Below, piece by piece: positions 27,291-35,791 of a DNA stretch of 64,000 bases. Under the pieces are notes generated by a model. It was not told where the DNA came from, did not search any database, and worked only from the letters and a program-made list of their open reading frames with translations. Numbering within the stretch: position 1 is the stretch's first letter; each line of letters begins with the position of its first letter. This DNA comes from Anaerocolumna sp. MB42-C2 (lineage in GTDB: Bacteria; Bacillota; Clostridia; Lachnospirales; Lachnospiraceae): contig NZ_CP133190.1 of assembly GCF_030913705.1 (NCBI RefSeq), positions 5,605,501-5,669,500 of the forward strand, given 5' to 3'. Made by a program: the position numbers and the translations under genes.

Positions 27291-27842
27291 ATGGAAAACT
27301 ATTTTGAAAAAATAAAAAAGTATTTACATAATGGACATGCTAAAGAAATGGATAATCGCATTGAAAGACTTCGAATGTATATAGATGAAATTCTATTAGA
27401 TATGAAGGATACTCAGGAAAGAAGATGTGGGTATCTTCATCTTTATGGGGTATCACAAACATGTGCTTTTATAGCTCTCAAAAGAAATCAAGATGTTGAA
27501 TTGGCGACAATGGCTGGTATGTTACATGATTTACATTCTTACAAAACACAAAATACGGATAAACATGCTGAACAAGGTGCAGTTTTGGCTCGCCAAATTC
27601 TTGAGGAGTTGTCATTAACAAATGAAAATGAAACAGATTTAATATGTTCAGCTATTCGCAACCACAGTTCAAAGGCGATTGTACATTCTGCATTTGATGA
27701 AGTATTGAAAGATGCAGATGTTCTGCAGCATTATGTATATAATCCGCTTTTTCCAGTGATGGAACATGAAAAAAACAGGTTGCAGAATCTATTGACTGAA
27801 TTTGGAATAAAACCTCATCAAAACGATTATGAATACCGATAA
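27291..27842 (+). CDS. HD-domain phosphohydrolase
   Basis: 183 aa from ATG 27291; GGAGG at 27278-27282 gives 8-nt spacing and rules out ATG 27276. It has YLHLYGVSQTCAFIAL, MAGMLHDLHSYKT with the HD dyad, ICSAIRNHSSK and VLKDADVLQHYVYNP, all standard for uncharacterised HD proteins of clostridia. Likely metal-dependent phosphohydrolase; substrate unknown. The C-terminus seems complete. About 160 bases separate it from the next gene. Confidence 0.82.
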   Translation: MENYFEKIKKYLHNGHAKEMDNRIERLRMYIDEILLDMKDTQERRCGYLHLYGVSQTCAFIALKRNQDVELATMAGMLHDLHSYKTQNTDKHAEQGAVLARQILEELSLTNENETDLICSAIRNHSSKAIVHSAFDEVLKDADVLQHYVYNPLFPVMEHEKNRLQNLLTEFGIKPHQNDYEYR

Positions 27843-28003
27843 TGAAACAGTTGCGCAAGTTGTTGGCGAGATTAAAAGTATAATAAATTAACTGACCATG
27901 CAGCGTGAGAAATAAAAGTATGGCACAAGACAATTAAGTGCAAGTTTATTCAAGAAAAATAAACTACCGGCTGTTATTATATTTTTAAGCGAGGTGAAAG
28001 AAT

Positions 28004-28795
28004 ATGGATTGGATGTATATAGTACAGAATGCAATTGAAGAAATTGAATCAAAAATGAATGAAGATATAGATGCTGATTTATTAGCAGAACATCAATTTG
28101 TTTCATCTTTTTATTTTCAGAAAATGTTTTCTGCACTATGTAATTGTACTGTTGGAGAGTATGTTAGAAACAGGAGATTAACTTTAGCAGGATTTGATAT
28201 TGTAGATACAAACCGGTCAATTCTAGATATAGCTGTGTGGTACTGCTATGATTCGGCTGAGGGGTTCTCAAAAGCATTTTCTAGATTTCATGGAATTACT
28301 CCTATAGTAGCTAGAAAAAATAAATCCAATCTTAAAGTATTCGCAAAAATCTCGTTATTAAAAAATTTAACAGGAGGTAAAATAATGTTAGGAAGTTTAG
28401 GTGAAAGAGGTTATATTGTTAAGGAAACAGGAGCGGTATATTATTCAAAAGATATGGACAGAACGTTGAAGTGGTTTAAAGAAATACTTGGATGGTATGG
28501 TCAGATTGAAGCACGCAATGATCTAAATGAGGGAACATATGGATGTGTAAATAATATTCCTATTGAGATTGAATCCTTACACATTGCACCATTTACGGGC
28601 ATTCACTTGTTTTATGGTGAGCCTTTAAAACAAATGGTAGGTTTTATGCTTGTTCAAGGGATAGAGCAACTGCATACTTTTGTAAAAAGCCAAGGCTGGA
28701 ATGAAATTTCAGATATTAATGTACAATCCTGGGGCGGAAAAACTTGTTCGATTACTACAATTGATGGAAGTATACTTACTTTCTTCGAATTATGA
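28004..28795 (+). CDS. AraC-type DNA-binding domain fused to a glyoxalase/VOC domain
   Basis: 263 aa. Residues 1-105 are an AraC/XylS helix-turn-helix pair (QFVSSFYFQKMFSALCN, then SILDIAVWYCYDSAEGFSKAFSRFHGITP; both motifs noted in part). Residues about 127-263 form one VOC module (VYYSKDMDRTLKWFKEILGW, then GFMLVQGIEQLHTFV). This puts the sensory domain after the DNA-binding domain, the reverse of classic AraC proteins. The VOC part may bind the inducer, as in some drug-binding regulators. Its target is not evident. Confidence 0.83.
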   Translation: MDWMYIVQNAIEEIESKMNEDIDADLLAEHQFVSSFYFQKMFSALCNCTVGEYVRNRRLTLAGFDIVDTNRSILDIAVWYCYDSAEGFSKAFSRFHGITPIVARKNKSNLKVFAKISLLKNLTGGKIMLGSLGERGYIVKETGAVYYSKDMDRTLKWFKEILGWYGQIEARNDLNEGTYGCVNNIPIEIESLHIAPFTGIHLFYGEPLKQMVGFMLVQGIEQLHTFVKSQGWNEISDINVQSWGGKTCSITTIDGSILTFFEL

Positions 28796-28921
28796 TGCCG
28801 GGGCTATAAGCCTCAATTATGGGTTTTTGACCCAGCATCATGGTATCAGGTAAGCATAACATGAAGTCGTTAATTGGATTATTTTGGATTCCGCTGCGGG
28901 AGTTCTAATAGGCAGAGTAAA

Positions 28922-28968
28922 ATTTCAGGTGGATTTAACGGTATAATACCTTAAATCTACCTGAAAAT
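28922..28968. terminator. Hairpin between convergent genes
   Basis: ATTTTCAGGT/ACCTGAAAAT-type arms with a central GGATTTA / TAAATC stem lie between the AraC-VOC gene and the GGDEF gene. Its symmetry suits termination from both sides. Confidence 0.7.
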
Positions 28969-30105
28969 CTAATGATAGACACGAATAGCATTTTTTATCT
29001 CTTTCGCTTCATATAATGCCTGGTCTGCATGGATAAACAGCCTCGCTGCGTTACAATCATCCGTATACGGAGCGATTCCGAAACTGGCGGTTAAATTAAG
29101 AGTCGGGTAATTAATCTTAAACAGATCTTTTAATATGGTTTGAAGCCTTTCACAGGTCGATACCACCTCATCTATACCGAAATTCTCATAAATCAGACAA
29201 AATTCATCACCGCCATAACGAAAGACGGACGGACCCGCACTATATTTCTTTAATACTGTAGCAAAATCGATTAAACAATTGTCCCCGACATGGTGACCGA
29301 ATTGATCATTAACACTTTTAAAATTATCAATATCTGTGATTACAAATACAAAACTGGGGGCTCTGTTCATTTCCAGATCCCTCATTGCATCATGTAAAGC
29401 TTTGCGGTTAAATACTCCTGTTAATTCATCTAATTTGAGTTTTTGCTCAAGCAGCTCTCTCTCCAGTTCTTTTTGTATACTCGCTTCATTTTTCTTTCGC
29501 ATATAAGCTATCTTAATCATACATACGATAGAAGTTGAGATTATAATAGACAGTGAGATCAGGAATTCCGAAAACCGCAGGGTGCTTGCATAGACACTTG
29601 GCTTATCCGAATCCCATTTAATAAATAACTCCGAGCCTATTAGTGCTGTTATACTTAGTAAGGCAGTAATACCAGTGACGCGATAACTTGCATAGATGGT
29701 TGTTAATATGATTGCAAGAATAAAGAGAAAATGGGTTGAAGTAAATGCACTATGAGCTGTAAACAAAATAAAAGATATAATTACTAGATTAATAGATACA
29801 ACATAAATTTTCTGATCCTGCGTTAATTTCTTTGCCCGCATTGCAAGGGTATCACAGATAATACAAATAAAATTAACTGCACTTGGTGCTATTATGAATT
29901 TAAGGATAAAGCGGTTTACTGTTGTTGTTAACATTACTGAATTGATTAATATGACAGCCATGAAACATTCCACCAGAAAGGCAAATAAAAATAAGCCTAT
30001 GGAGATTTTGTACTGAAAGAGCAGCCAATCATTGTCTATTCTTTTATATTCTTTTCGGATTTCATTGATATGGATTTCATCAAGGTTATTAATCATGTAA
30101 GTCAA
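28969..30105 (-). CDS. Membrane-bound diguanylate cyclase (GGDEF)
   Basis: 378 aa. The N-terminal half has about six membrane helices, then a short coiled linker (ELERELLEQKLKLDELTGVFNR) leads to the catalytic GGDEF domain (about 215-378). The active-site RYGGDEF is intact, as is DIDNFKSVNDQFGHHVGD. The RxxD product-inhibition site five residues upstream is missing. It should make cyclic-di-GMP at the membrane. No phosphodiesterase is nearby. Its place inside the element is unusual cargo for a small serine-recombinase island. Confidence 0.9.
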   Translation of the reverse strand: MTYMINNLDEIHINEIRKEYKRIDNDWLLFQYKISIGLFLFAFLVECFMAVILINSVMLTTTVNRFILKFIIAPSAVNFICIICDTLAMRAKKLTQDQKIYVVSINLVIISFILFTAHSAFTSTHFLFILAIILTTIYASYRVTGITALLSITALIGSELFIKWDSDKPSVYASTLRFSEFLISLSIIISTSIVCMIKIAYMRKKNEASIQKELERELLEQKLKLDELTGVFNRKALHDAMRDLEMNRAPSFVFVITDIDNFKSVNDQFGHHVGDNCLIDFATVLKKYSAGPSVFRYGGDEFCLIYENFGIDEVVSTCERLQTILKDLFKINYPTLNLTASFGIAPYTDDCNAARLFIHADQALYEAKEIKNAIRVYH

Positions 30106-30267
30106 TTAGGGATAAACCCGGCTCCTTTTTATACTGATTGTATTAATTATAAAAGAAGCATTTGTATTGTGCAAGTGAATATTGATAATAATTACTTTTA
30201 TTAGCATAGAAAGGTAATCAGGCGAAGTTATGAACAGGCAAACAATTATAAAGAATTCAATAAAAAA

Positions 30268-30309
30268 CAACAGCACACTGTTGAAATATGAAAATTAATG
30301 TGATATAAT
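30268..30309 (+). promoter_or_regulatory. Promoter and operator of the MarR operon
   Basis: Palindrome CAACAGCACACTGTTG (30268-30283) overlaps the -35 TTGAAA (30281-30286); TATAAT (30304-30309) follows after 17 bp. An almost identical palindrome precedes the next gene. Confidence 0.85.
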
Positions 30310-30333
30310 TATCAAAAAAAGGAGAATAAATCA

Positions 30334-30765
30334 ATGAATGAACAAATATATAGTTTTATTCCTTTATTAAAAATGATAAATGATGGGATTGAAAAGAAAA
30401 TAAATAATGAATTAAAAGAATTTGATTTAACATTTTCTCAAATTAGAGTAGTTGCATTATTATATCATTCAGTGCAGGAGAATTATTCCATGAAAGAACT
30501 GGAAAAAATATTTCATGTTTCTCAGCAGACAATTGCCGGAATAGTAAAACGACTGGAAGCAAAAGATATGATTGTCAGCATATCAGATGCCGATGATAAG
30601 AGGATAAAGAGAATAAAACTTACAGAGAATGGTAAGAAATTAGGTGCTGAAGCACAGCTAATAAAAGTGGAAAAAATTGAAGAATGGGTATTAAAACCTC
30701 TTAATGCCGAAGAACAGGATATGATATTGTCTTTGTTGAAAAAAATATATAATTATATTGAATAG
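30334..30765 (+). CDS. MarR-family transcriptional regulator
   Basis: 143 aa winged helix: LTFSQIRVVALLYH, then MKELEKIFHVSQQTIAGIVKRLEAKDMI (helix-turn-helix, quoted in part) and the wing SDADDKRIKRIKLTENGKKL. It has AAAAGGAG upstream. A palindrome overlapping its own -35 box recurs before the acyltransferase gene, so it probably represses itself and the two-gene envelope-lipid operon downstream. The inducer is unknown; MarR proteins often respond to phenolics, fatty acids or oxidants. Confidence 0.9.
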   Translation: MNEQIYSFIPLLKMINDGIEKKINNELKEFDLTFSQIRVVALLYHSVQENYSMKELEKIFHVSQQTIAGIVKRLEAKDMIVSISDADDKRIKRIKLTENGKKLGAEAQLIKVEKIEEWVLKPLNAEEQDMILSLLKKIYNYIE

Positions 30766-30806
30766 AGAATAAAAAGTAATTAAGAAATTATTTTTTATGA
30801 CCAAAA

Positions 30807-30822
30807 CAACAGCATACTGTTA
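30807..30822 (+). promoter_or_regulatory. Second MarR operator
   Basis: CAACAGCATACTGTTA matches the operator at 30268-30283 in 14 of 16 positions, with both half-sites kept. It lies just upstream of the acyltransferase ribosome site. Confidence 0.82.
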
Positions 30823-30838
30823 AAAGGAGCGTGATTTT

Positions 30839-31621
30839 ATGAGACAGATAAAAGGTATATCTGTTAGATATTACAAGACCTATGCTGATGAGTACATAGA
30901 AAGTAATAATCAAAATTGTAAACTTCAGGACAACTATAAATGGTTCCGGCAGAATATAGAGTATCGATTAATTTCCTTTATTATCTATGGCCTCGCATGT
31001 GCATTTGGATGTTTTTACAGCAGATTAATATTACATATTACCATACGAAACAGAAAAATATTACATTCCTATAAAAATACAGGATATTTTCTATATGGAA
31101 ATCATACTCAGCCAATCGGTGATGTCTTTATTCCTTCACAGCTTGTATTTCCCAAAAGAATGTATACGGTTGCCAGTACAGCGAATCTGGGTATTCCGGT
31201 AATCGGAAAACTATTACCACTGATGGGAGCTTTGCCGATTCCGGAATCCTATCAGGATATGAAAAAATTCTTAAATGCAATTAAATATCACATCGCGGAT
31301 CAAAAATGTATTGTGATTTACCCGGAGGCACATGTCTGGCCTTACTGCTGCTTTCTGCGTCCATTTCCGATTACATCGTTTCAATTTCCTGTATCCACAA
31401 AAAGCCCGGCATTTTGCATGACAACTACATATCAAAAAAGAAGAATCGGAAAGAAACCAAAGATAACAGTTTATATCGATGGACCCTTTTGTCCGGATAA
31501 GTCCCTAAAACAAAAAGAACAACAAAAAAGATTATGCAGTGAAATATATAACTGTATGACAAATAGAAGCAGGCATAGCACTTATGAATATATACAATAT
31601 AGGAAGGAGCCTGAACAATGA
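30839..31621 (+). CDS. PlsC-like lysophospholipid acyltransferase
   Basis: 260 aa. One membrane helix (about residues 45-70) is followed by the acyltransferase core: a GNHTQPIGD block replaces the usual NHxxxxD motif, then VASTANLGIPVIGKLL, and IYPEAHVWPY as the second motif. The C-terminal part (MTTTYQKRRIGKKPKITVYI and DGPFCPD; adjacent) is family-typical, so the gene looks intact. It acylates lysophospholipid or a related acceptor at the membrane. It overlaps the GT8 gene by 4 bases and sits under the second MarR operator. Confidence 0.82.
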   Translation: MRQIKGISVRYYKTYADEYIESNNQNCKLQDNYKWFRQNIEYRLISFIIYGLACAFGCFYSRLILHITIRNRKILHSYKNTGYFLYGNHTQPIGDVFIPSQLVFPKRMYTVASTANLGIPVIGKLLPLMGALPIPESYQDMKKFLNAIKYHIADQKCIVIYPEAHVWPYCCFLRPFPITSFQFPVSTKSPAFCMTTTYQKRRIGKKPKITVYIDGPFCPDKSLKQKEQQKRLCSEIYNCMTNRSRHSTYEYIQYRKEPEQ

Positions 31622-32448
31622 ATCTATTATATTGCGGAGATGACAACATTGCAGATGGATTAATTATTTCCATATTGTCTTTATTAAAAAATGTAGATGA
31701 GGATATGAAAATATTTGTACTAACGATGACATTACAGATACATGGAAAACAATATCAGCCTGTTTCCGAAGTAATCATTGATTTCTTAAATCAAAGGGTG
31801 AAAAAGACTAATCCAGGTAATTCGGTAGTAAAACTGGATGTAACTGAGTTATTTAAGACAGAATTACCGGATGCCAATATGGAAACACGGTTTACTCCCT
31901 ATTGTATGCTGCGATTATTTGCAGACAAAATACCTGAGTTGCCGGATCGGATTCTATATCTGGATAATGACGTTATATGCAGGAAAAATTGTAGTGAATT
32001 TTACTATCAAGATATTAGTAATCTAGAATTAGCCGGAGTTTTGGATCATTATGGTAAATGGTTTTTCAGAAATAATCTGTTAAAGATGGATTATATTAAT
32101 TCTGGTGTTTTGTTATTAAATTTAAAGATGATCAGAGAAACGGGATTATTTGAAGAATGCAGGGCTTTATGTAAGCAGAAAAAAATGTTTATGCCGGATC
32201 AGTCAGCAATTAATAAATTATCCAAATTAAAAACAATTCAGACAGGAAAGTTCAATGAACAGCGAAAAGTACATGAGAATACAGTGCTGCAACATTTTAC
32301 AACAAGTTTCCGCTTTTTTCCATGGCTTCACACCTTGACTGTTAAACCATGGCAGATCAACAGAATACATAATGAATTAATACTATTTGAGTACGATGAT
32401 ATTTTAGATGAATACAAAGCATTGATTACAAATGAGAAAGGATGTTAA
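31618..32448 (+). CDS. Glycosyltransferase family 8 protein
   Basis: 276 aa. GT8 features: LLYCGDDNIADGLIISILSL near the N-terminus, RFTPYCMLRLFADKIPELPD, the DxD metal site in ILYLDNDVIC, and the INSGVLLLNLKMIRE block. The tail VLQHFTTSFRFFPWLHTLTVKPW fits the family. It probably transfers a sugar from a nucleotide donor to a lipid or surface glycan, working with the acyltransferase encoded just upstream. The operon is MarR-controlled by position. A remnant of a second GT8 gene follows. Confidence 0.86.
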   Translation: MNLLYCGDDNIADGLIISILSLLKNVDEDMKIFVLTMTLQIHGKQYQPVSEVIIDFLNQRVKKTNPGNSVVKLDVTELFKTELPDANMETRFTPYCMLRLFADKIPELPDRILYLDNDVICRKNCSEFYYQDISNLELAGVLDHYGKWFFRNNLLKMDYINSGVLLLNLKMIRETGLFEECRALCKQKKMFMPDQSAINKLSKLKTIQTGKFNEQRKVHENTVLQHFTTSFRFFPWLHTLTVKPWQINRIHNELILFEYDDILDEYKALITNEKGC

Positions 32449-32452
32449 TAAA

Positions 32453-32993
32453 ATGAATCAGATTTTAATTCCGGTATTTTTTACAATTGATAACAAGTAT
32501 GCTCCATATCTTGATTGTGCCATACGTTCCATGATCGAGAATGCATCAAAAGAATTTGAGTATAAAATTATTGTTTTACATCAGGAACTGACAGAGGAGA
32601 ATATTCACAGAATAGAAAAGAATGTAAAAGATCGAGTTTGTCTTGATTTACCCGGAACAGGAGATGTGGTTTAACTATAGAAAACCGAGACCACTAAAAA
32701 GAGGAGCTTATTATTATGCAGCCGCGAATCAGGTTCCAATCATATCCTGCTTTGTTGAAATTCATGATATCCGACAAAAAGATAATGAGCAGTTCTATAA
32801 GACAGAATATATAATGCATGTACTTAAGCCAATTTACCCCGACAATAGTAAGGATATAAGAGAAAACAGTTTAAGGATGATGGAAACTGATTATCGGCAA
32901 AAGAGAGAAGCTTATGAAAGTGCATATGGTAAAAAATTATACTATGAATTTGGAAAAGATGACATTGCAGGGTGGATATCAAAGGATATTTAG
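32453..32993 (+). pseudogene. Fused remnants: GT8 N-terminus plus acyltransferase C-terminus, out of frame
   Basis: Bases 32453-32640 encode the start of a second GT8 protein (ILIPVFFTIDNKYAPYLDCA, about 62 residues). The frame then turns to a stop at 32674. From about 32640, a different frame encodes the C-terminal half of a second PlsC-like acyltransferase (IYPEQEMWFNYRKPRPLKRG, to 32993). A deletion joined the two genes with a frame change. The junction bases TGATTTACCCGGA also occur in the intact acyltransferase gene near 31313, so microhomology may have played a part. Neither half should be active. Confidence 0.8.
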
Positions 32994-33006
32994 CGATCAG
33001 ACATAA

Positions 33007-33231
33007 TGCAAGACAGAGAGAAACGTTAATTCAGTTATTAGAAAAGCAAAGAATGAATTAAAAGAGGACAGCTTTATTACGGCAGTATGCGGTTATGGTG
33101 GAAAAACCATGACGCAAAAGCAGGTGTATTATATTCAGGAAGTAGTTATAGGTGAAATTATGCAGACTCCTATGCATCATTTGATACCATTCAGCCGCAG
33201 GTTGAACTATAACACGTTTTACATGGAATGA
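33007..33231 (+). pseudogene. C-terminal remnant of an unidentified gene
   Basis: An open frame of 74 codons without a start (for example VIRKAKNELKEDSFITAVCG, GGKTMTQKQVYYIQEVVIGE, MHHLIPFSRRLNYNTFYME) has natural protein composition and ends in a stop, but nothing upstream continues it. Family not recognised. It marks a second decayed gene between the GT8 remnant and the cobalt operon. Confidence 0.5.
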
Positions 33232-33255
33232 CCGCCGATTAAATAAGCAGCTGTA

Positions 33256-33284
33256 TTGACATGATTTATGTGTTATTGTATAAT
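33256..33284 (+). promoter_or_regulatory. SigA-type promoter of the cobalt operon
   Basis: TTGACA (33256-33261) and TATAAT (33279-33284) lie exactly 17 bp apart, both perfect matches. Transcription should start near 33291 and enter the tandem riboswitch leader. Confidence 0.9.
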
Positions 33285-33309
33285 GAATTCAATTAAATAA
33301 TTAACAGAT

Positions 33310-33470
33310 GCGATGAGGAATGAATATAAAAGGCAGTAACTCTTAATCAAAAGTCTGGTGAAAATCCAGCACAAGTCAACTTGCTGTAATTACTGAAATT
33401 AGGTATAAGTCAGCGAAGGTCGTATCCTATACGAAATTCTTATAAGTGTGCACTCTGTTAAGACGAATTT
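33310..33470 (+). ncRNA. Cobalamin-type riboswitch, variant (upstream aptamer)
   Basis: GGTGAAAATCC at 33357-33367, the GCTGTAAT that follows at 33083+300 (33383-33390), and AAGTCAGCGAAGG then TATCC parallel the conserved core of cobalamin riboswitches in the right order. It lacks a clear P8-type extension and a full B12 box, so it looks like a compact variant. A weak hairpin at about 33480-33510 followed by T-rich sequence may be its terminator. Confidence 0.6.
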
Positions 33471-33540
33471 TTTATTATGATGCTCACTCTATTTAGAATG
33501 GGCATTAATTATTTTATTAAAATAACTTTTTGTGGCCATA

Positions 33541-33735
33541 CTCCGTTTAGTGAGTATGGATGGACAAGGGAATTGGGTGTGAATCCCAGACGGTACCGCC
33601 GCTGTATACGTGGAGTCCATTCTTGTTGATGAAAATCAGTCATTGGGGTAACCTGAGAAGGCTAAGGATGGACGCGGAAGTAGAACATATTTAGATTAAT
33701 ACTTCGAAAACGTGAGTCAGAAGACCTACAAAAAG
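33541..33735 (+). ncRNA. Cobalamin riboswitch (downstream aptamer)
   Basis: Core elements are in order: GGGAATTGGGTGTGAATCCC (33568-33587), CCGCCGCTGTATACG, the B12-box-like TTGGGGTAACCTGAGAAGGC (33643-33662), and GTGAGTCAGAAGACCT (33712-33727). A terminator follows at 33788, so excess cobalamin should switch off the cobalt uptake genes. Confidence 0.9.
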
Positions 33736-33787
33736 AGAATGTTGGCTATAATTCTGTCTAAATTGCCAACGAAATTCGCAGAAAATC

Positions 33788-33827
33788 GGCTGTGACAATT
33801 ATTATTGTCATGGCTTTTATTTTTTTG
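33788..33827 (+). terminator. Riboswitch-controlled terminator
   Basis: GGCTGTGACAAT / ATTGTCATGGC-type arms lead into a long T-run. It is the likely expression platform of the downstream cobalamin riboswitch. Confidence 0.8.
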
Positions 33828-33988
33828 AAAGCAATGGAGCATTTGTAGACTGGACTACTAAATACCCAATTACTTCAACTAACGGGAGAAATGTGAAATA
33901 AATTTTTACCGGTTAATATAAAAATAACTGCTATGATAAAAGAGTGGGGTGATAACAGCTAATTATAATAAAAAAGACGAGGTTAATC

Positions 33989-35011
33989 ATGTATACTTTA
34001 AAACTCTCTAGTTTACAATTATCACAACTTTATACAGAACTTGTACAAATAGCAAAGGCCAATAATAAGGAACTTGGAAAAGAGGATGAAGAATCTGATA
34101 TCAAGAAGACTTTTTCTTTATCCTTTCCAAAAGGAAAACAACTATACAGGAGTCTATCGGATGAACAGCTTCTTCATTTCATTACGGATATCGCCAAAGA
34201 GATAGGTCATTCTCCATCGCAGAAAGAAGTTTTTTGGGTTATACGTGAATATATAAAATTACGATTTAAAAAATGGCCATATGCACTGACTGCCGCAGGA
34301 TTGTCTAAGAGTGCGGGGGAAAAAGGCCAGGCTCTCGAACAGATAATAGAGAGGAAGGAATGTTATAAACAGATGATTTTAATAATCCGTGATAAGGCGA
34401 AAGATTTAGGACGTATTCCGCATCCAAAAGATTTGCCTGGAATATATATAGAAATGGGCAAGCATAATCACTCATGGCAGGAAGCAATAAAAGATGCAGG
34501 TCTGGACCAGAATTTCTTTGTATATAACTCTTTATATATCATTAACGATTTAGAGCAAGAATATATCGGGTATCTGATGGAGGTATTAAACCAAGCAAAA
34601 CTTCTTAAAAGAGCACCGATGCGTAATGAAATAGATATAGAAATAAAAGAAAAGCTGATAAAGCGCTGCGGAACCTGGAGAAACACCCTATATCAAATCG
34701 GATTGGAACCTGTAACAAGAATAACACCATTTTCAGCGACTGGTAGTCATAATCTACAAAATGATATAAAACAGTATCATCGAAACACTTTATATGATTG
34801 TCATTATAAAGTGTTAAATCCTGACATTGAAACACAAAATGATCTTATGTACATAAAAAATTTATCAGGGAAATTAAAGCATATACCGAATAAGAATGAA
34901 GTACCGGTTGATATCAAATTACGGCTGCAGAAAAGTTGCGGTTCCTGGTCGAATGCTCTTTACCAATTGGAATTTATAGAAAAAGTTAGTAGTAAAAATA
35001 TATATCCATAA
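33989..35011 (+). CDS. Protein with four HNH/homing-endonuclease-associated repeats, in the cobalt operon
   Basis: 340 aa. An alpha-helical N-terminal part is followed by four copies of a 40-55-residue unit with the plan ak.lG..P...ev....i...gsW..al...G: about residues 70-110 (IAKEIGHSPSQKEV, KKWPYALTAAGL), 133-175 (AKDLGRIPHPKDL, SWQEAIKDAGL), 205-245 (LKRAPMRNEIDI, GTWRNTLYQIGL) and 295-335 (LKHIPNKNEVPV, GSWSNALYQLEF). Such repeats usually bind nucleic acid beside HNH nucleases, but no nuclease motif is present. It lies between the riboswitch terminator and cbiM. Function unknown; a regulator is possible. Confidence 0.75.
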   Translation: MYTLKLSSLQLSQLYTELVQIAKANNKELGKEDEESDIKKTFSLSFPKGKQLYRSLSDEQLLHFITDIAKEIGHSPSQKEVFWVIREYIKLRFKKWPYALTAAGLSKSAGEKGQALEQIIERKECYKQMILIIRDKAKDLGRIPHPKDLPGIYIEMGKHNHSWQEAIKDAGLDQNFFVYNSLYIINDLEQEYIGYLMEVLNQAKLLKRAPMRNEIDIEIKEKLIKRCGTWRNTLYQIGLEPVTRITPFSATGSHNLQNDIKQYHRNTLYDCHYKVLNPDIETQNDLMYIKNLSGKLKHIPNKNEVPVDIKLRLQKSCGSWSNALYQLEFIEKVSSKNIYP

Positions 35012-35032
35012 ATTAAATAGGAGGAAATGATC

Positions 35033-35791
35033 ATGAAAAAATGGACAAGAGCAGAAAAGAGAATATTTTGCATTTCAGTAATGTTTGCATTATTTTTTGC
35101 TTCTTCCGAGACAGCATATGCTATGCACATTATGGAAGGGTATCTGCCGGTTCTTCATTGTGTTGCATGGGGAGTTATCAGTATACCGTTTCTTGTAGCA
35201 GGAGTAATCAGCATACGGCATACGGTACAGCAGAAACGCCGGGCTTTAATTTTATTAGCAATGTCAGGAGCATATATTTTTGTCTTGTCGTCACTTAAAA
35301 TCCCGTCAGTGACAGGAAGTTGCAGTCATATGACTGGTACGGGATTAGCAGCAATTGTTTTTGGCCCTTTGGTTACCAGTGTCTTAGGTATTATTGTATT
35401 GATATTTCAAGCAATACTATTAGCCCACGGAGGATTAACAACGCTGGGAGCCAACACATTTAGTATGGCAATTGCGGGTCCGATTTTCTCAATACTTCTT
35501 TATAAATTGGGACTAAAATTAAAATTAAACAAAAGAATCACTATTTTTGTAGCTGCGGCGCTGGGTGATTTATTTACATATTGCGTTACAAGTTTACAGC
35601 TGGCACTGGCTTATCCCAGTGCGAATGGTGGGGTCAGCGCAAGTGCTATTAAATTTCTGGCTGTTTTTGCACCAACACAAGTACCCCTAGCTGTTATTGA
35701 AGGAATTTTGACCGTAATAATTATTATGGGTATGGAAAGCTTTGCTGCACCTGAATTAAAAGAAATTGGTTTTATAAAGGAGGCAAAGTAA
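35033..35791 (+). CDS. cbiM: Cobalt ECF transporter component CbiM
   Basis: 252 aa from ATG 35033 (AGGAGG at 35018-35023; ATG 35027 is too close). A cleavable signal (through ETAYA) leaves the mature N-terminus MHIMEGYLP, in which the second-position His and the free N-terminus bind the metal. [21 protein letters not shown] and [17 protein letters not shown] are family-conserved and follow on. CbiM is the substrate-capture unit of the CbiMNQO transporter. The operon is under cobalamin riboswitch control, confirming cobalt rather than nickel as the likely metal. Confidence 0.95.
   Translation: MKKWTRAEKRIFCISVMFALFFASSETAYAMHIMEGYLPVLHCVAWGVISIPFLVAGVISIRHTVQQKRRALILLAMSGAYIFVLSSLKIPSVTGSCSHMTGTGLAAIVFGPLVTSVLGIIVLIFQAILLAHGGLTTLGANTFSMAIAGPIFSILLYKLGLKLKLNKRITIFVAAALGDLFTYCVTSLQLALAYPSANGGVSASAIKFLAVFAPTQVPLAVIEGILTVIIIMGMESFAAPELKEIGFIKEAK

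Noticed and set aside
30334-32993. Natural-product or capsule cluster
   Set aside because: Only one acyltransferase and one GT8 are intact; no polymerase, flippase or synthase genes are nearby.
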